NCBI GenBank assembly: GCA_032622095.1
Contig: CP136064.1
Location: 51,218,073 to 51,282,072 of the forward strand
Direction: 5' to 3'
DNA length: 64,000 nucleotides
From: Siphonodentalium dalli
Lineage: Eukaryota > Mollusca > Scaphopoda > Gadilida > Siphonodentaliidae
Shown: piece after piece, positions 43,281 through 53,980 of the stretch
Layout: the number at the start of each line of letters is the position of its first letter
Position numbering within the stretch: the stretch's first letter is position 1
Translations under genes and position numbers: made by a program
Notes under the pieces: model-generated
Told to the model about the DNA's origin: nothing
The model's database searches: none
The model's input: only the letters and a program-made list of their open reading frames with translations

Positions 43281-45900
43281 GGTAATTCAAATCGGATTGG
43301 CGATAGCCTGGATGACTCAACCGACCATTTCCTAAATTTTAACTCAATTAGACACGGAGATAGCAATGATTTAGGACGAGCTATAAATGACAATATCAAA
43401 ATCGATGCTGACCCCCTACTTAAAGGCACGTGAGGCCTTAGTTGTCGAAAATATTCATATTTGTTCCAATCACCGTAAACAGAAAAACATTAAAACGCAT
43501 ACAGTTTCGTTCATATATACCATGACCATCGCGTAAACAGCATGTTATCATAAAGATTTACTATATTTTGCCTAAGCAAGAGCCTGATTGTGTTACAGAA
43601 GACAGCACAATGCTGCTGGCTAATCACACACAAATGGCATAAACGCTCTTTATTCGTACCATATAAGGAATTCACCAACAAAGAACGCTCTTTATGTTTA
43701 TCATCATACTATAAACAAACACCAGAAAAGTAACTTTTTATGCGTTTGTTTACATAACAATGGTCAAAGATATGACAATAACATACTGTTTATGCGATAT
43801 TTCTTATTTGTATACGGACAAAGTCTGTCTATATTTTGTTGTTCTTTCTGTTTCTGGCGGTTTTTGACGGGTGGAAATATTTTCACAGGATACCAACCGC
43901 CAAGGCCAGCCGTACCTTTGAACAGACCCATTACTTGTGAAAGAAATTCGCCAGGCTGTTTCCTCTTTGCAAAATAACAAATCCTCCGGCCATGACCTTA
44001 TTTGCAATGAGTACATTATAGCCACCGCTGATGAATTAGTTGTTATTTACTGCAAGTTGTTCAATATGATAATGGATACAGGATTTATACCCGAAGAATG
44101 GTAATAGGAACTATTGGCTCTCTCTATAAAAATAAAGGGGATTTAACTGAACCCGGTAACTACAGACCGATAACAATCCTCACTTGTTTCGAAAACTTTT
44201 TTACGAAGATTTTATCCAACCGCATCGGAGAACACGTTCAACAAAACGATATCATGTCAGAAAACCTACCCGGATTTCGAAAAGACTATTCAACTCCTGA
44301 CAACATCTTTGTTTTACATTCTTTGTTTGAAGTAAGTAGAAACATTAATAAGACATTACTATGTTCATTCAAAGAGTTTCAAAAAACCTTTGATATGGTC
44401 TGGAGACAAGGACTTTGGTACAATGTTATGAACAGTGGGATCAATAGAAAGGTATATAGGGTTATGTTAAAGTGTAGTCATATTACATCTTGTGTCTGAG
44501 CAGATGGAAAACAATCCACGCATTTCCATTGTCACACTGGCGTCCGCCAAGGGGATACCTACCACCAGCTTTTCTCACTGTATTTCAATGATCTTGAAGA
44601 AATCCCCCTTGATAATGGTGCAATCGGCATAAAAACGATAGACGGGGAAATTGAGACCGACTAAACTCTTACAATAAACTCTTTATGATCCTAATAGCCG
44701 ACGACACGGTATTTATGGCCGAAACACCAAAAGGACTGCAATTGAAACTTTTTGAAAAGTACTGCATGTTATGGAAGCTGACGGTCAAAGTTGAAAAAAA
44801 ACGAAAATTCTCAATTTATAAAGAGCATTACTAGTAGTCTCTAAAAGAAAACTGTTTTATATAAAGGGAGACAAATTGAACAAATTCAATCATCTCAGTA
44901 TGATAATGTTCTGTAGTTCAGGCTCCTTTGCATCAGCGAAAAGAACACTAGCCGAAAAGGCCACTAAATCAATGTATTCCATAATTGGAAAGTCGCGTAA
45001 CCGCTGCCTGTCATTTAAAATTCAACTTGACTTGTTCGTCTTATATGTTGTACCCATGTTACTATATGACTGTGAGATATTGGGTTTCGGAAATAATGAT
45101 GTTTTGGAAAAAATCCACAGAATATTTCTCAAACACATTCTCAAACTCAGATCGTGTCCCCCAAATTTTATGTTATACGGAGAGTGTGGAAGACTACCAT
45201 TGGACATACAAATACGTACAAGAATGTTGACATTCTGGGGTAAGGTTATGAATAGTAAAACGATCGATATCATCAAATAGTTTTTAAATTACCACATACC
45301 CTGTTTGACATAGATGTCGATAGTTTCCCGTGGTTACACAAAGTATATGATCTCTTAGAACGTATGTAGTGAACAGTTACACACCTGGAACGAATACCGG
45401 ACATTAGTCAGCTTATGTCTTATCTAAAATGCAGCCCATACTGAATATCCAAATTCCGGCATTCATGGGAAACCGATTTGAATAACAACAGTTGTGGTCA
45501 TATATATATATAATATTTAAGCACGACATATCATTTTAGAACTATCTTGAAACATTGCAAATGACAAATAGATCAGAGCTATGTAAATTTAGAACCAGTA
45601 ATCACAGACTTGCGATTGAAATGGGCGCTAGAGAAACTCAGATGAACAATATCGTGCATGCCCACTTTGTAAGTCCGGTAGGGTCGGAGATGAGTTCCAC
45701 AATACCATCTTGAATGCGACAGATTAATAACGCCCGATCTCGTTTACTGTCGAAATTTCCGAACAAACGACCCAATGCCATTGTTATGAGCGAAATCATG
45801 AATCAAAAATCAACAAGTATACGAAGACTTTGTGATTTTAGAAAAAAACTATCAATCGTGAAATATCGAATATTGGAGAGTTATTAATAATGAAAATAAG
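43281..45900 (+). pseudogene. LINE ORF2 (reverse transcriptase) pseudogene, split by a family D element
   Basis: In order: an acidic linker (NDNIKIDADPL, 43390-43420), the family D insertion, then RPITCEEIRQAVSSLQNNKS with a one-base frameshift near 43940. PGNYRPITIL, LPGFRKDYSTPDNIFVLHSL and FKEFQKTFDMVW (first catalytic Asp box) lie in the open frame 44098-44499. A TGA at 44497-44499 is followed in frame by GVRQGDTYHQLFSLYFNDLE and a TAA near 44660. After another frame change comes LIADDTVFMAE, the catalytic ADD box (codons 44697-44705). The thumb and connection (KRTLAEKATKSMYSIIGKSR, GECGRLPLDIQIRTRML) are at 44876-45280. A decayed C-terminal knuckle (LCKFRTSNHRLAIEMG ... GDEFHN) lies at 45570-45710. 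It is broken by several stops, frameshifts and one insertion, so it is dead. The clade appears to be CR1/jockey-like, an inference. Confidence 0.85.
43424..43917. mobile_element. family D TTAA MITE, copy D1, inside the LINE pseudogene
   Basis: The left flank is TTAA (43420-43423) and the right flank TTGA (43918-43921). The ends AGGCACGTGAGGCCTTAG and CAAGGCCAGCCGTACCT are inverse repeats. The interior has TAAACAGCATGTTATCATAA, paired CGCTCTTTAT motifs at 43644 and 43686, and TTTTTGACGGGTGGAAATAT. Between the motifs lies CCATATAAGG (43659-43668). It is non-coding; open frames here are repeat-derived. Confidence 0.87.
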
Positions 45901-46004
45901 AACAAAATCAATCTATTTTTCATGTATACTTGTTGATGATAATTGTTTTACTGACTTTTGTGTTATTTCGCATGAATCACTTCTAAGGCATTGAGTCCCT
46001 TTAA

Positions 46005-46494
46005 AGGCACGTGCGGCCTTCATTTTCGAAAATATTCATATTTGTTCCAAACACCGTAAACAGAAAAACATTAAAACGCATACAGTTCCGTTCATATATA
46101 CCATGACCATCGCGTAAACAGCATGTTATCATAAAGACCTACTATATTTTACCTAAGCAAGAGCCTGATTGTGTTACATAATACAGCACAATGTTACTGG
46201 CTAATCACACACAAATGGCACAAACGCTCTTTATTAGTTCCATATCAGGTATTCACCCACAAAGAACGCTCTTTATGTTTACCATCATAATATAAACAAA
46301 CACCAGAAAAGTAACTTTTTATGCGTTTGTTTACATAACAATGGTCAAACAAATGACCATAACATACTGTTTATGCGATATTTCTTATTTGTATACGGAC
46401 AAAGTCTACATTTTGATGTTCTTTCTGTTTGTGGCGGTTTTTGACGGGTGGAGATATTTTCACAGGACACCCACCGCCAAGGCCAACCGTGTCT
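46005..46494. mobile_element. family D TTAA MITE, copy D2
   Basis: TTAA at 46001-46004 and 46495-46498. It has the same interior as D1, with CGCTCTTTAT at 46225 and 46267. It lies just beyond the 3' remnant of the LINE pseudogene. Confidence 0.88.
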
Positions 46495-46670
46495 TTAACG
46501 CCACAAAACCTGGCAAATCATTTCGGATTTCATTGTAAGGTTCAGGACATATATTTAGTTGATTATGGTAAGGGGGTATTTGTCCAAGTGGTACATTGGC
46601 ATGGTGGTAGCGGCAGTTATCAGCTTTCCGTAATTTTGACTAGAAATATATTATTATTAACCCTTTCTAT

Positions 46671-46910
46671 ACAAAATGAATTCTCCCATCATTTATAAAA
46701 GTAGACATTGGAATGGTCTAAAATTTATTTGGAGGGATATTCGGGTAATAAAAGCGTAGTTGCCAAAAATACTACAAGAGCAGAATGATTAATATTTTTG
46801 GGTGGGAAATGCTTAGATAATAAGTACAACAAAAGTTTGATGAACTTATTATCGGAACAATCCTAAGGGAACTACTCATCAATGAGTACCGGTATTTAAT
46901 ATAGCAAGGG
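46671..46910. mobile_element. family E TTAA MITE, short copy
   Basis: TTAA at 46667-46670 and 46911-46914. The left end is CCCTTTCTATACAAAATGAA; the right end is CCGGTATTTAATATAGCAAGGG. It aligns with the inverse of the right third of the 53981 element (GGGAGAATCC / TTCTCCC, GGTGGGAAATG, ACTACTCATCAAT), so it is an internally deleted derivative. Confidence 0.78.
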
Positions 46911-47160
46911 TTAAACGGACATGGCTCATTCCAGCTTCCAAATTCTGTCTACGTAGTTTGGAAAGAGGTATAAGATAGGTTGACAAATACACGAACTATA
47001 TTGATATACCGGATTCATATGCTCTGAAAAATACTTTCCATGGTCCAGCTGTTTTCAGTTTTTCACACAGAAATGAAACCAATTCAAACAAACGCTCTTT
47101 ATTTCTACCATATCAGGAATAGACTATAACACGGAACGCTCTTTTCTGTTCCATGCCGTA
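46911..47160. repeat. family I repeat, copy with 44-bp motif spacing
   Basis: ACGGACATGGCTCATTCC, TCCAAATTCTGTCTACGTAG, AAGATAGGTTGACAAATACA, GGTCCAGCTGTTTTCAG, then CGCTCTTTAT at 47093 and CGCTCTTTTC at 47137 with CCATATCAGGAAT between. It is the inverse orientation of the copies at 17700 and 24560. Confidence 0.62.
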
Positions 47161-47888
47161 CAAATGGCCGTTTTTGTTTGTTTGCGTTCAAATTTGTATC
47201 TTTTGTGACTTAAATTCTTCTTTTCTGTGACATATAATGCTCTTAGAAGTTAGAAAGGTAGTTCAAGTATTTATCGACCTATTTCGATACCGGGAAAAAT
47301 TCAAAAGCGAATATTATTAGGTATATTTGGAGTGCATACCCATGTGTGGGTCTGTATTTTAATTAATCGAAATGATTGATAAGAATTTGATAAGAATTGT
47401 TGTCCTGTCGAATCTTGCGAGTTGTTTTAATAAAGGAATCTGTTAGTACAATTCTACCAAGGGTTATGTTGATTGCCTAGCATATGAGATATTTTAAGAT
47501 ATGCTTTTATTTGGTATTGTGATTGAGGATTGATGAATTGAAATTTGATGCTCTTCTATGAATTAAAAAACTCATCACCATGTGCCTTGGTTAATACTCT
47601 GTCAAAGTGACAGACAATATGTACGTCATTGCGGAACTATATCTAAAATAAAATAGTTTGCACTATATATAAATGAACCCATTCATGATTCCATATATGT
47701 AATGCATGAATATTCAAAAGCTCCATTTATGGAATAATGAATATTCAAAGTTCAAATGCACCTCCAGAACTTTGAACTGTATATAGCACATAACCGCGGA
47801 AAGGGGGCTGGGTGAATCCAATATGGCCGCGACTCAGTGATCTCGCTTATTACAGTTGAATACGTGTATGTATATGCACTCTGTTCTC
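47161..47888. other. no gene recognised
   Basis: AT-rich. A short inverted pair around TGAATATTCAAA..GGAATAATGAATATTC (about 47708-47750) and AATATGGCCGCGAC near 47820. No exon. Confidence 0.4.
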
Positions 47889-47958
47889 TAGTCCAAGTCT
47901 TCTTGTACTAAAACCAGCTAAGATATTGGGATGGCGATTTGCTGTTTTTAGTCCAAGC
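47889..47958 (+). repeat. left arm of a perfect 70-bp inverted pair
   Basis: The segment begins TAGTCCAAG and ends TAGTCCAAGC; its middle contains CTAAGATATTGGGATGGCGA. It is the exact reverse complement of 49657-49726 by eye, 70 of 70 bases. The TAGTCCAAG repeats at its two ends could be a target duplication or a fortuitous direct repeat. Confidence 0.9.
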
Positions 47959-49125
47959 CCGCTTGTATACCATTCCTATCACACGAGTTACGACAACGAT
48001 CTGTGGCGGGAATTTGTGGTGTATTTTACTCGATTTACCTAGCAAATCAATACATGATGCTATATACATCGGAAAGGCTTACATCTTATGGTCATAATGG
48101 TGTATAATAATCTAACTTTAATGTTATATTACACATAGAATATTCCGGTTGATTGCCACAAACATCGATTTGTTTCTCTGTTTGTTTACGTTTTAACCGA
48201 AAGCCGAAGTGGTCCGAATAAGTTCGGCATAATCCGTTTCTATATATAGCGCGGGTTTTCCGAAAAAAAATGGCGAAAACCGATCGCCCGAAAGTCCAGT
48301 TTTCTATGTGCTTTCAGAACAATTCCCGCACTAAAAACTTAATGACATAATGGAGGATCAGAACGGTAGTTTTGTTGACAATTTTCGCAAGCAACTTGTC
48401 AAAATTGGAGCAAATTAGAACTCTTGTGTCTGACTTGCCATGCGTGTGGTGTGCATTTTGACATCTGTGTTGATAAAATAATCGGAGAACCGAATCACAC
48501 AGTTACGAAATATAGTTCTTCCGTTTTAGTGGGACTTTTCAAACTTAAGGTTAAAAATTTATACAAATTTGATTTGATTTTTTGTGTGCTTAACAAGAGC
48601 AGTATATTGCCCTGTTCGCTTAGTATGTATCTTAATTTCGCGGAAGTCCACCAAATATGGGTGAAATGTAGCACCATATAAGGCATATCATATCTAATGC
48701 TCGTAACTTGTGTTTACACTGTTTTAAACGTTGAGAGGGTTCTAATTCCCGTAATTTATTTAGTGTATTACATTTATATCTCCAATGTTTAATTAATCTA
48801 TTTATTATTTTATTTATTGACATACATAATTACGATTACAATGGAGAATTCATCGTAATTTGCGCTGTTGTCCAAAATCTACGGAATATTTTCAACGGAA
48901 AATGCCGAACACAGTTCGCGAGGTCAACCGAGTTCGCATACTTTAAAAAAATTGTAAACATTGAGGTAAATGTCTCTTTTCGCATTAAATTACCGTTTTA
49001 AATTCACAACTGATGTGGGTTTCAGATAAAATAGCATGTCTTCTGCGGAAAATATCCGTTTATTGTCGCAATTGTGATATTTTATTTCATATAATTGTGG
49101 TTTTATTTGAGCGGGTCACTAACGC
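47959..49125. other. spacer inside the 70-bp inverted pair; no gene recognised
   Basis: A short open frame from the ATG at 48351 (MEDQNGSFVDNFRKQLVKIG) stops after 22 codons without a splice donor. Frames at 48424-48681 and on the minus strand have no signature. The sequence is not obviously repetitive. Confidence 0.4.
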
Positions 49126-49129
49126 TTAA

Positions 49130-49623
49130 AGGCACGTGAGGCCTTAGTTATCGAAAATATTCATATTTGTTCTAATCACCGTAAACAGAAAAACATTAAA
49201 ACGCATACAGTTTCGTTCATATATACCATGACCATCACGTAAACAGCATGTTATCATAAAGACCTACTATATTTTACCTAAGCAAGATCCTGATTGTGTT
49301 ACAGAAGACAGCACAATGCTACTGGCTAATCACACACAAATGGCATAAACGCTCTTTATTAGTTCCATATCAGGAATTCACCAACAAAGAACGCTCTTTA
49401 TATTTACCATCATAATATAAACAAACACCAGAAAAGTAACTTTTTATGCTTTTGTTTACATAACAATGGTCAAACATTTGACAATAACATACTGTTTATG
49501 CGATATTTCTTATTTGTATACGGACAAAGTCTGTCTACATTTTGATGTTTTTTCTGTTTGTGGCGGTTTTTGACGGGTGGAAATATTTTCACAGGATACC
49601 CACCGCCAAGGCCAACCGTACCT
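49130..49623. mobile_element. family D TTAA MITE, copy D3
   Basis: TTAA at 49126-49129 and 49624-49627. The ends AGGCACGTGAGGCCTTAG and GGCCAACCGTACCT and motifs CGCTCTTTAT at 49350 and 49392 are intact. Confidence 0.89.
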
Positions 49624-49656
49624 TTAAGCCCTGTCATAAGAGAGCATATAGGACGT

Positions 49657-49726
49657 GCTTGGACTAAAAACAGCAAATCGCCATCCCAATATCTTAGCTG
49701 GTTTTAGTACAAGAAGACTTGGACTA
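49657..49726 (-). repeat. right arm of a perfect 70-bp inverted pair
   Basis: Exact reverse complement of 47889-47958. It lies 30 bp after D3 and directly before the family F inverted repeat at 49728. Confidence 0.9.
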
Positions 49727-49727
49727 T

Positions 49728-50720
49728 CTGTTCTCGTGAAAATAAGCACAGTGCGGGCTTATTTTATAACTGGGCGAAATAGGCTCATACTGGCATTATT
49801 TGAAAAATATATAAACTCTTTATATGGAAACACACACTGGTTATTAAAACAGCCATATATGGGACTATTTTAATGTGAAATAAGCCCTTATTGTGCTTAT
49901 TTTCACGAGAACGGGCTGGAAAATAACTCGAATAAATCAACTCACGACTTTCCAGATATACGTTCACTGTGGCCCGCGCCATCAATTTGCATCAAACGGA
50001 ATAACGAATATAAGTCCACTATGGGCTTAGTTCAGAATCAAATAAGTCAAATATGAACCTATGTCAATATATAGGTCCACATGAACCTATTTTCATGAGT
50101 ATATGTTGACATGTTCCAATGTAGTTCTAGCTCACACACAGACTCAACAGCTACTGCACTGAGTCTGGAGAATTTAAGGAGGATTTCCATTACCACCAGG
50201 AAGTGTTATATCAAGCCAATCACAACATTTATCAGCAAAGCGATGCAGCGACATAGCTGACAATCGCGCTATAAACATTGTCTGTCACATACTGCATGAC
50301 TGTCACACATCATTAATTCGATGCGGAAGGTATTGACAGCGCAATATATCCTCGCGCAAATACGCACATAATCGACATATAATGTGAAATAGGTACAAAA
50401 TGTGATTATTTTATTGTGAAATAGGCAGATAATGGATCATATCCGTTATTTCGTTTTATGGCGCGGGCCACAGTGAAAACGCGTGATAAAGAGCGTACAC
50501 CGGAAAAGTCGTGAGTTGGCTTATTTGTGTCATTTTCCGCTCATAATCCGCTTAGAACAGCCTCATTATGAGTCGATAATTTTACTAACACGCTCTCACT
50601 TTCAGCACATTATCGACTCAAAATTGACGATTCTAAGCAGATTATCTACCTAAAACAAATTCTATTATAAGCAGATAATGTGCGGGTTATCGGGAGAACA
50701 GGCTATACAGCGACACAGAG
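49728..50720. repeat. family F composite repeat with foldback end
   Basis: CTGTTCTCGTGAAAATAAGC (49728) is repeated in inverse at 49895-49916 (GCTTATTTTCACGAGAACGG), making a 190-bp foldback. CCCGCGCCATCAATTTGCAT, GGTCCACATGAACCTATTTT and GTTATTTCGTTTTATGGCGC follow. The right side ends GCGGGTTATCGGGAGAACAG, a diverged inverse of the left end, suggesting an element of about 1 kb. Confidence 0.6.
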
Positions 50721-50807
50721 CCAACGCTTGTTTGTGATATCCCCCAAAATCTCCAGACTCAGTACTGCAATAGCTGTTTAGTCTGTGCTTTAACCAGAAC
50801 TAATAAC

Positions 50808-51150
50808 GGGCTTATTTTAATGAGTGAAATAAGCTCATATTGGCATTATTTAACCTCAATATATGCTCTATGTGGACATAAAACGCGATTTTTAAAACAA
50901 TCCAATATTTATATGAAACTATTTCCAACGAAATAAACCCATATTGGCAGATATTGGCATTATTTAATCTGCCTTTTTTAACGACACGACACAATCCACG
51001 CTCTTTATAATGTGTTTTCGTTGCAGCCCGCGCCATTCAACGGAATAATGGGTATAAGCTGACCATGGGCTTATTTCAGACCCAAATATGAATGAACCTA
51101 TATGTGAATATGTAGGTCCAACATAAACCTATTTTCACAAATAACAATTA
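50808..51150. repeat. family F repeat, second copy
   Basis: GTGAAATAAGCTCATATTGG, GGACATAAAACGCGATTTTT, CCCGCGCCATTCAACGGAAT, GGGTATAAGCTGACCATGGG and AGGTCCAACATAAACCTATT match 19140-19410 in the same order and 49.9-50.1 kb in part. It contains one ACGCTCTTTATAATGTG. Confidence 0.65.
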
Positions 51151-51339
51151 TTTTATTCATGATCAGCTTTTAGTTGACAGAAATTAATCTTGCTAAATTC
51201 CTTTCCCTGATAAGCTATTTATATATCCGCCCTGAGCATGACATCCTTCAGTTAGGATTGAGGCATTTCAAGTCCGATGTTATTACACGGTAAGAGATGC
51301 GCACTATATTCTGGAAAAAAATGCATGAAACGAGACAAA

Positions 51340-51405
51340 TGCTCTTTATTGTTACCATATCCAGCCATATCAGGATTAAATTATCAAGGAACGCTCGTTA
51401 TTGAT
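51340..51405 (+). repeat. paired CGCTCTTTAT-like motif, 52-bp spacing
   Basis: TGCTCTTTAT at 51340 and CGCTCGTTAT at 51392, separated by ACCATATCCAGCCATATCAG: the CCATATC(A)(A)G phrase is doubled, adding ten bases to the usual 42. Confidence 0.6.
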
Positions 51406-51789
51406 CAATGCAGAGAACTACTTTTCTAAATGAATGACACGAAATTTCAAGGAGCGTTCCTAAATTAAGATGTTACACTCCTTCTTGTCATATATATATT
51501 TGATGTTCGTTAGGGGTCTCTGGTGCCTGCATGAATGTTATGGAAGATGTTAATTGCAATCAAGTATGATGGGCCATCTTGATCACCTACCACATGCATA
51601 TGTATACTAATGTCGTACTGTTTTGACTTGTGGTGGGATTTTAATAACATTATTTATATTCACAAAACTGAAATCCCAGATGGATTAGAGATGTTTATCA
51701 ATTAGGCATAGATTTGGACTGCATATACCAACATATCCTCACGCAATGCAACAATTGCATTAATCAGATTATCGTCTGTGGCGGTATAT
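51406..51789. other. no gene recognised
   Basis: AT-rich sequence between the motif pair and family J. Confidence 0.4.
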
Positions 51790-52175
51790 TATCGCTGAAT
51801 AGGCCACTGTCGCATGGTTTCGTGTAAAACGACACCCAGGATCTCATAAATGTGCAAAAAGACACACAGAATTCTCACAAAATATGCAAAAAGTCACCCA
51901 GCATCTCAAAATTTCATTTAAAAAAAAATATATATTTTAAGTTAGTCGCTTGTTAATTATTATTCCAATAATTATTTGTTTGTGATTTTAGAGTGAAATT
52001 TTAACGGAATTTTAACGCAAATTCCACCCATGTTGAGTTTAACTGTCGCAGACGAACGATATACTTTGAGATCATGTGTGTCTTTTTGCACGTTTGAGAT
52101 ATCCTGGGTGTCTGCACGTTTAGGAGATCATGTTGTATTTTTGCACGATCCATGCAACAATGACCAATTCAGCTC
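51790..52175. mobile_element. family J foldback, copy J2
   Basis: Left: GACACCCAGGATCTCATAAA, TGTGCAAAAAGACACACAG and two further diverged units. Right: GTGTGTCTTTTTGCACGTTT, GATATCCTGGGTGTCTGCAC, ATGCAACAATGACCAATTCA. The centre includes AATTTTAACGCAAATTCCAC and GAGTTTAACTGTCGCAGACG. It is the inverse orientation of J1. Confidence 0.68.
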
Positions 52176-52200
52176 TAGTAACGGTCCTAAATGCGCATAC

Positions 52201-52214
52201 GGGGGGGGGGGGGG
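52201..52214. repeat. poly-G tract of 14
   Basis: A run of 14 G, one of several long G or C runs in the window (10365, 36957, 37867, 39587, 40757). Such runs can form G-quadruplexes and are prone to length error. Confidence 0.85.
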
Positions 52215-52282
52215 CACACCGGAGCGCGTTATATGCCCATGTTACATGCATGGATATAACACTATTTGTACGGGTTGTTTAA

Positions 52283-52775
52283 AGGCACGGATGGCCTTAA
52301 TTGTCAAAAATATTCATATTTTTCCAAACACCGTAAACAGAAAAACATTAAAACGCATACAGTTTCGTTCATATATACCATGACCATCGCGTACATAGCA
52401 TGCTATCATAAAGACCTACTATATTCTACTATATTTTACCTAAGCAAGAGCCTGATTGTGTTACAGAAGACAGCACAATGCTACTGGCTGATCACACACA
52501 AATGGTATAAACGCTCTTTATTAGTCCCATATCAGGAATTCACCAACAAGAACGCTCTTTATGTTTACTATCATAATATAAACAAACGCAAGAAAAGTAA
52601 CTTTTTATGCTTTTGTTTACATAACAATGGTCAAACATATGACAATAACATACTGTTTATGTGATATTTCTTATTTGTATACGGACAAAGTCTGTTGATG
52701 TTCTTTCTGTTTGTGGCGGTATTTGACGGGTGGAAATATTTTCACAGGATACCCACCGCCAAGGCCAACGTACCT
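52283..52775. mobile_element. family D TTAA MITE, copy D4
   Basis: TTAA at 52279-52282 and 52776-52779. The ends AGGCACGGATGGCCTTAATT and GGCCAACGTACCT are slightly diverged. CGCTCTTTAT is at 52512 and 52553 (41 bp after a one-base loss). Confidence 0.88.
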
Positions 52776-52779
52776 TTAA

Positions 52780-53976
52780 GCCACATGTCGCTTTGGGCCC
52801 CTGCTGCATACCTAAATGATTCTCACATGCGCGATTGTGTCACATTCCGGTCCTGATGCGGGCAATACGGTGCATACACCCTTGCATGTAAATGTTGTAA
52901 ATGTCGCGTTGTATATACGTGCCGAGTTGTACGCACCGCGTGTAATGTTTTCAATGCTGTCAACCCAATCATATTCGGATTCGATTGCATGTGTTTTCAA
53001 GGTTTTTGAATGGTGACAGCACATATCGGAAGAAATGAAATACCCACTTACTATTGCGTTCGCCCATTCATTTTGACTTGAGGTACGGTCCTTGTTTGAC
53101 TTTGAAATTTGTGAATTTTGTCTCTGTACGAACATTTCAGTTTGTAACTCGATCGGACATGGATCCTACCCACTTACATGTACTATGAAATTCGATCATC
53201 GTTTCCAGAGTTACGGCCCTTATTGACCAATGATGTCAGACTTTAATGTTAGTTTGAATGCTAATATACCATGATTTATGGACGGATACTTGCAGGATAC
53301 TTGTCCGCGTGTTTTGTCAGAGTTATTGCCCTTGTTGGAAATAGCAAGATTCTCAATCTTTGCTTCATGTATGAGAATTCTTGCGCATTGATATACTCAA
53401 GTACCAACATTTGGATTTGAATATCTTTGCAATAGTGATATAGCTCAATATGAGGGAAATGATACAGTGATAAAGTGGGTTTTATCCATTGATTTCATCT
53501 GAGTGATGGACCTTCTTGGATTATAATTTGTTCCATGCATCCATACAACTATTAAGTATTCCCACTCTCTGAACTGATCGTCGGGTGCTACGCTCGGTGT
53601 CAAACTCCAGGCATGAGTTATCTCCCATCGCTCCGCTGAGATATCACTGCCATAAGGACATTTGGTAAGGATTTCTTACGTGTTCTTAGTTTTTATGTTT
53701 TAGGATTAAAATTGTCTATATCTGGCTCAGTCTATATAGTGTTCTTATCAATACCGAAAGAATTACCATTATTGAAAACTTTTGGTGGTCAAAATAAGAT
53801 AATAGGTGACTAAATATAGTTCCAACGATATGTAAAAATAGATGTATCGGTCCGCAAAGTACCATCCTTGTGGCAGTGCTATATCGCAGTGCTAACGTAT
53901 ATAGATGGCGCTGCGTGGAGTTTGGCTTGGTGTTTCAATTGCTGCCAGTGATTGACGGCAGTTGAGCCATGCCAGT
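52780..53976. repeat. degraded dispersed repeats; no gene recognised
   Basis: Phrases such as CAGAGTTACGGCCCTTATTG (53209) and CAGAGTTATTGCCCTTGTTG (53318) recur, as in the other mollusc-type repeats of the window. Open frames at 52812-53135 overlap on both strands and lack signatures. Confidence 0.45.
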
Positions 53977-53980
53977 TTAA

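Noticed and set aside
48351-48420. ATG frame MEDQNGSFVDNFRKQLVKIG as a first exon
   Set aside because: It stops after 22 codons and has no donor splice site before the stop.
52812-53135. Minus-strand 107-codon frame
   Set aside because: Overlaps an opposite-strand frame in degraded repeats and shows no family signature.
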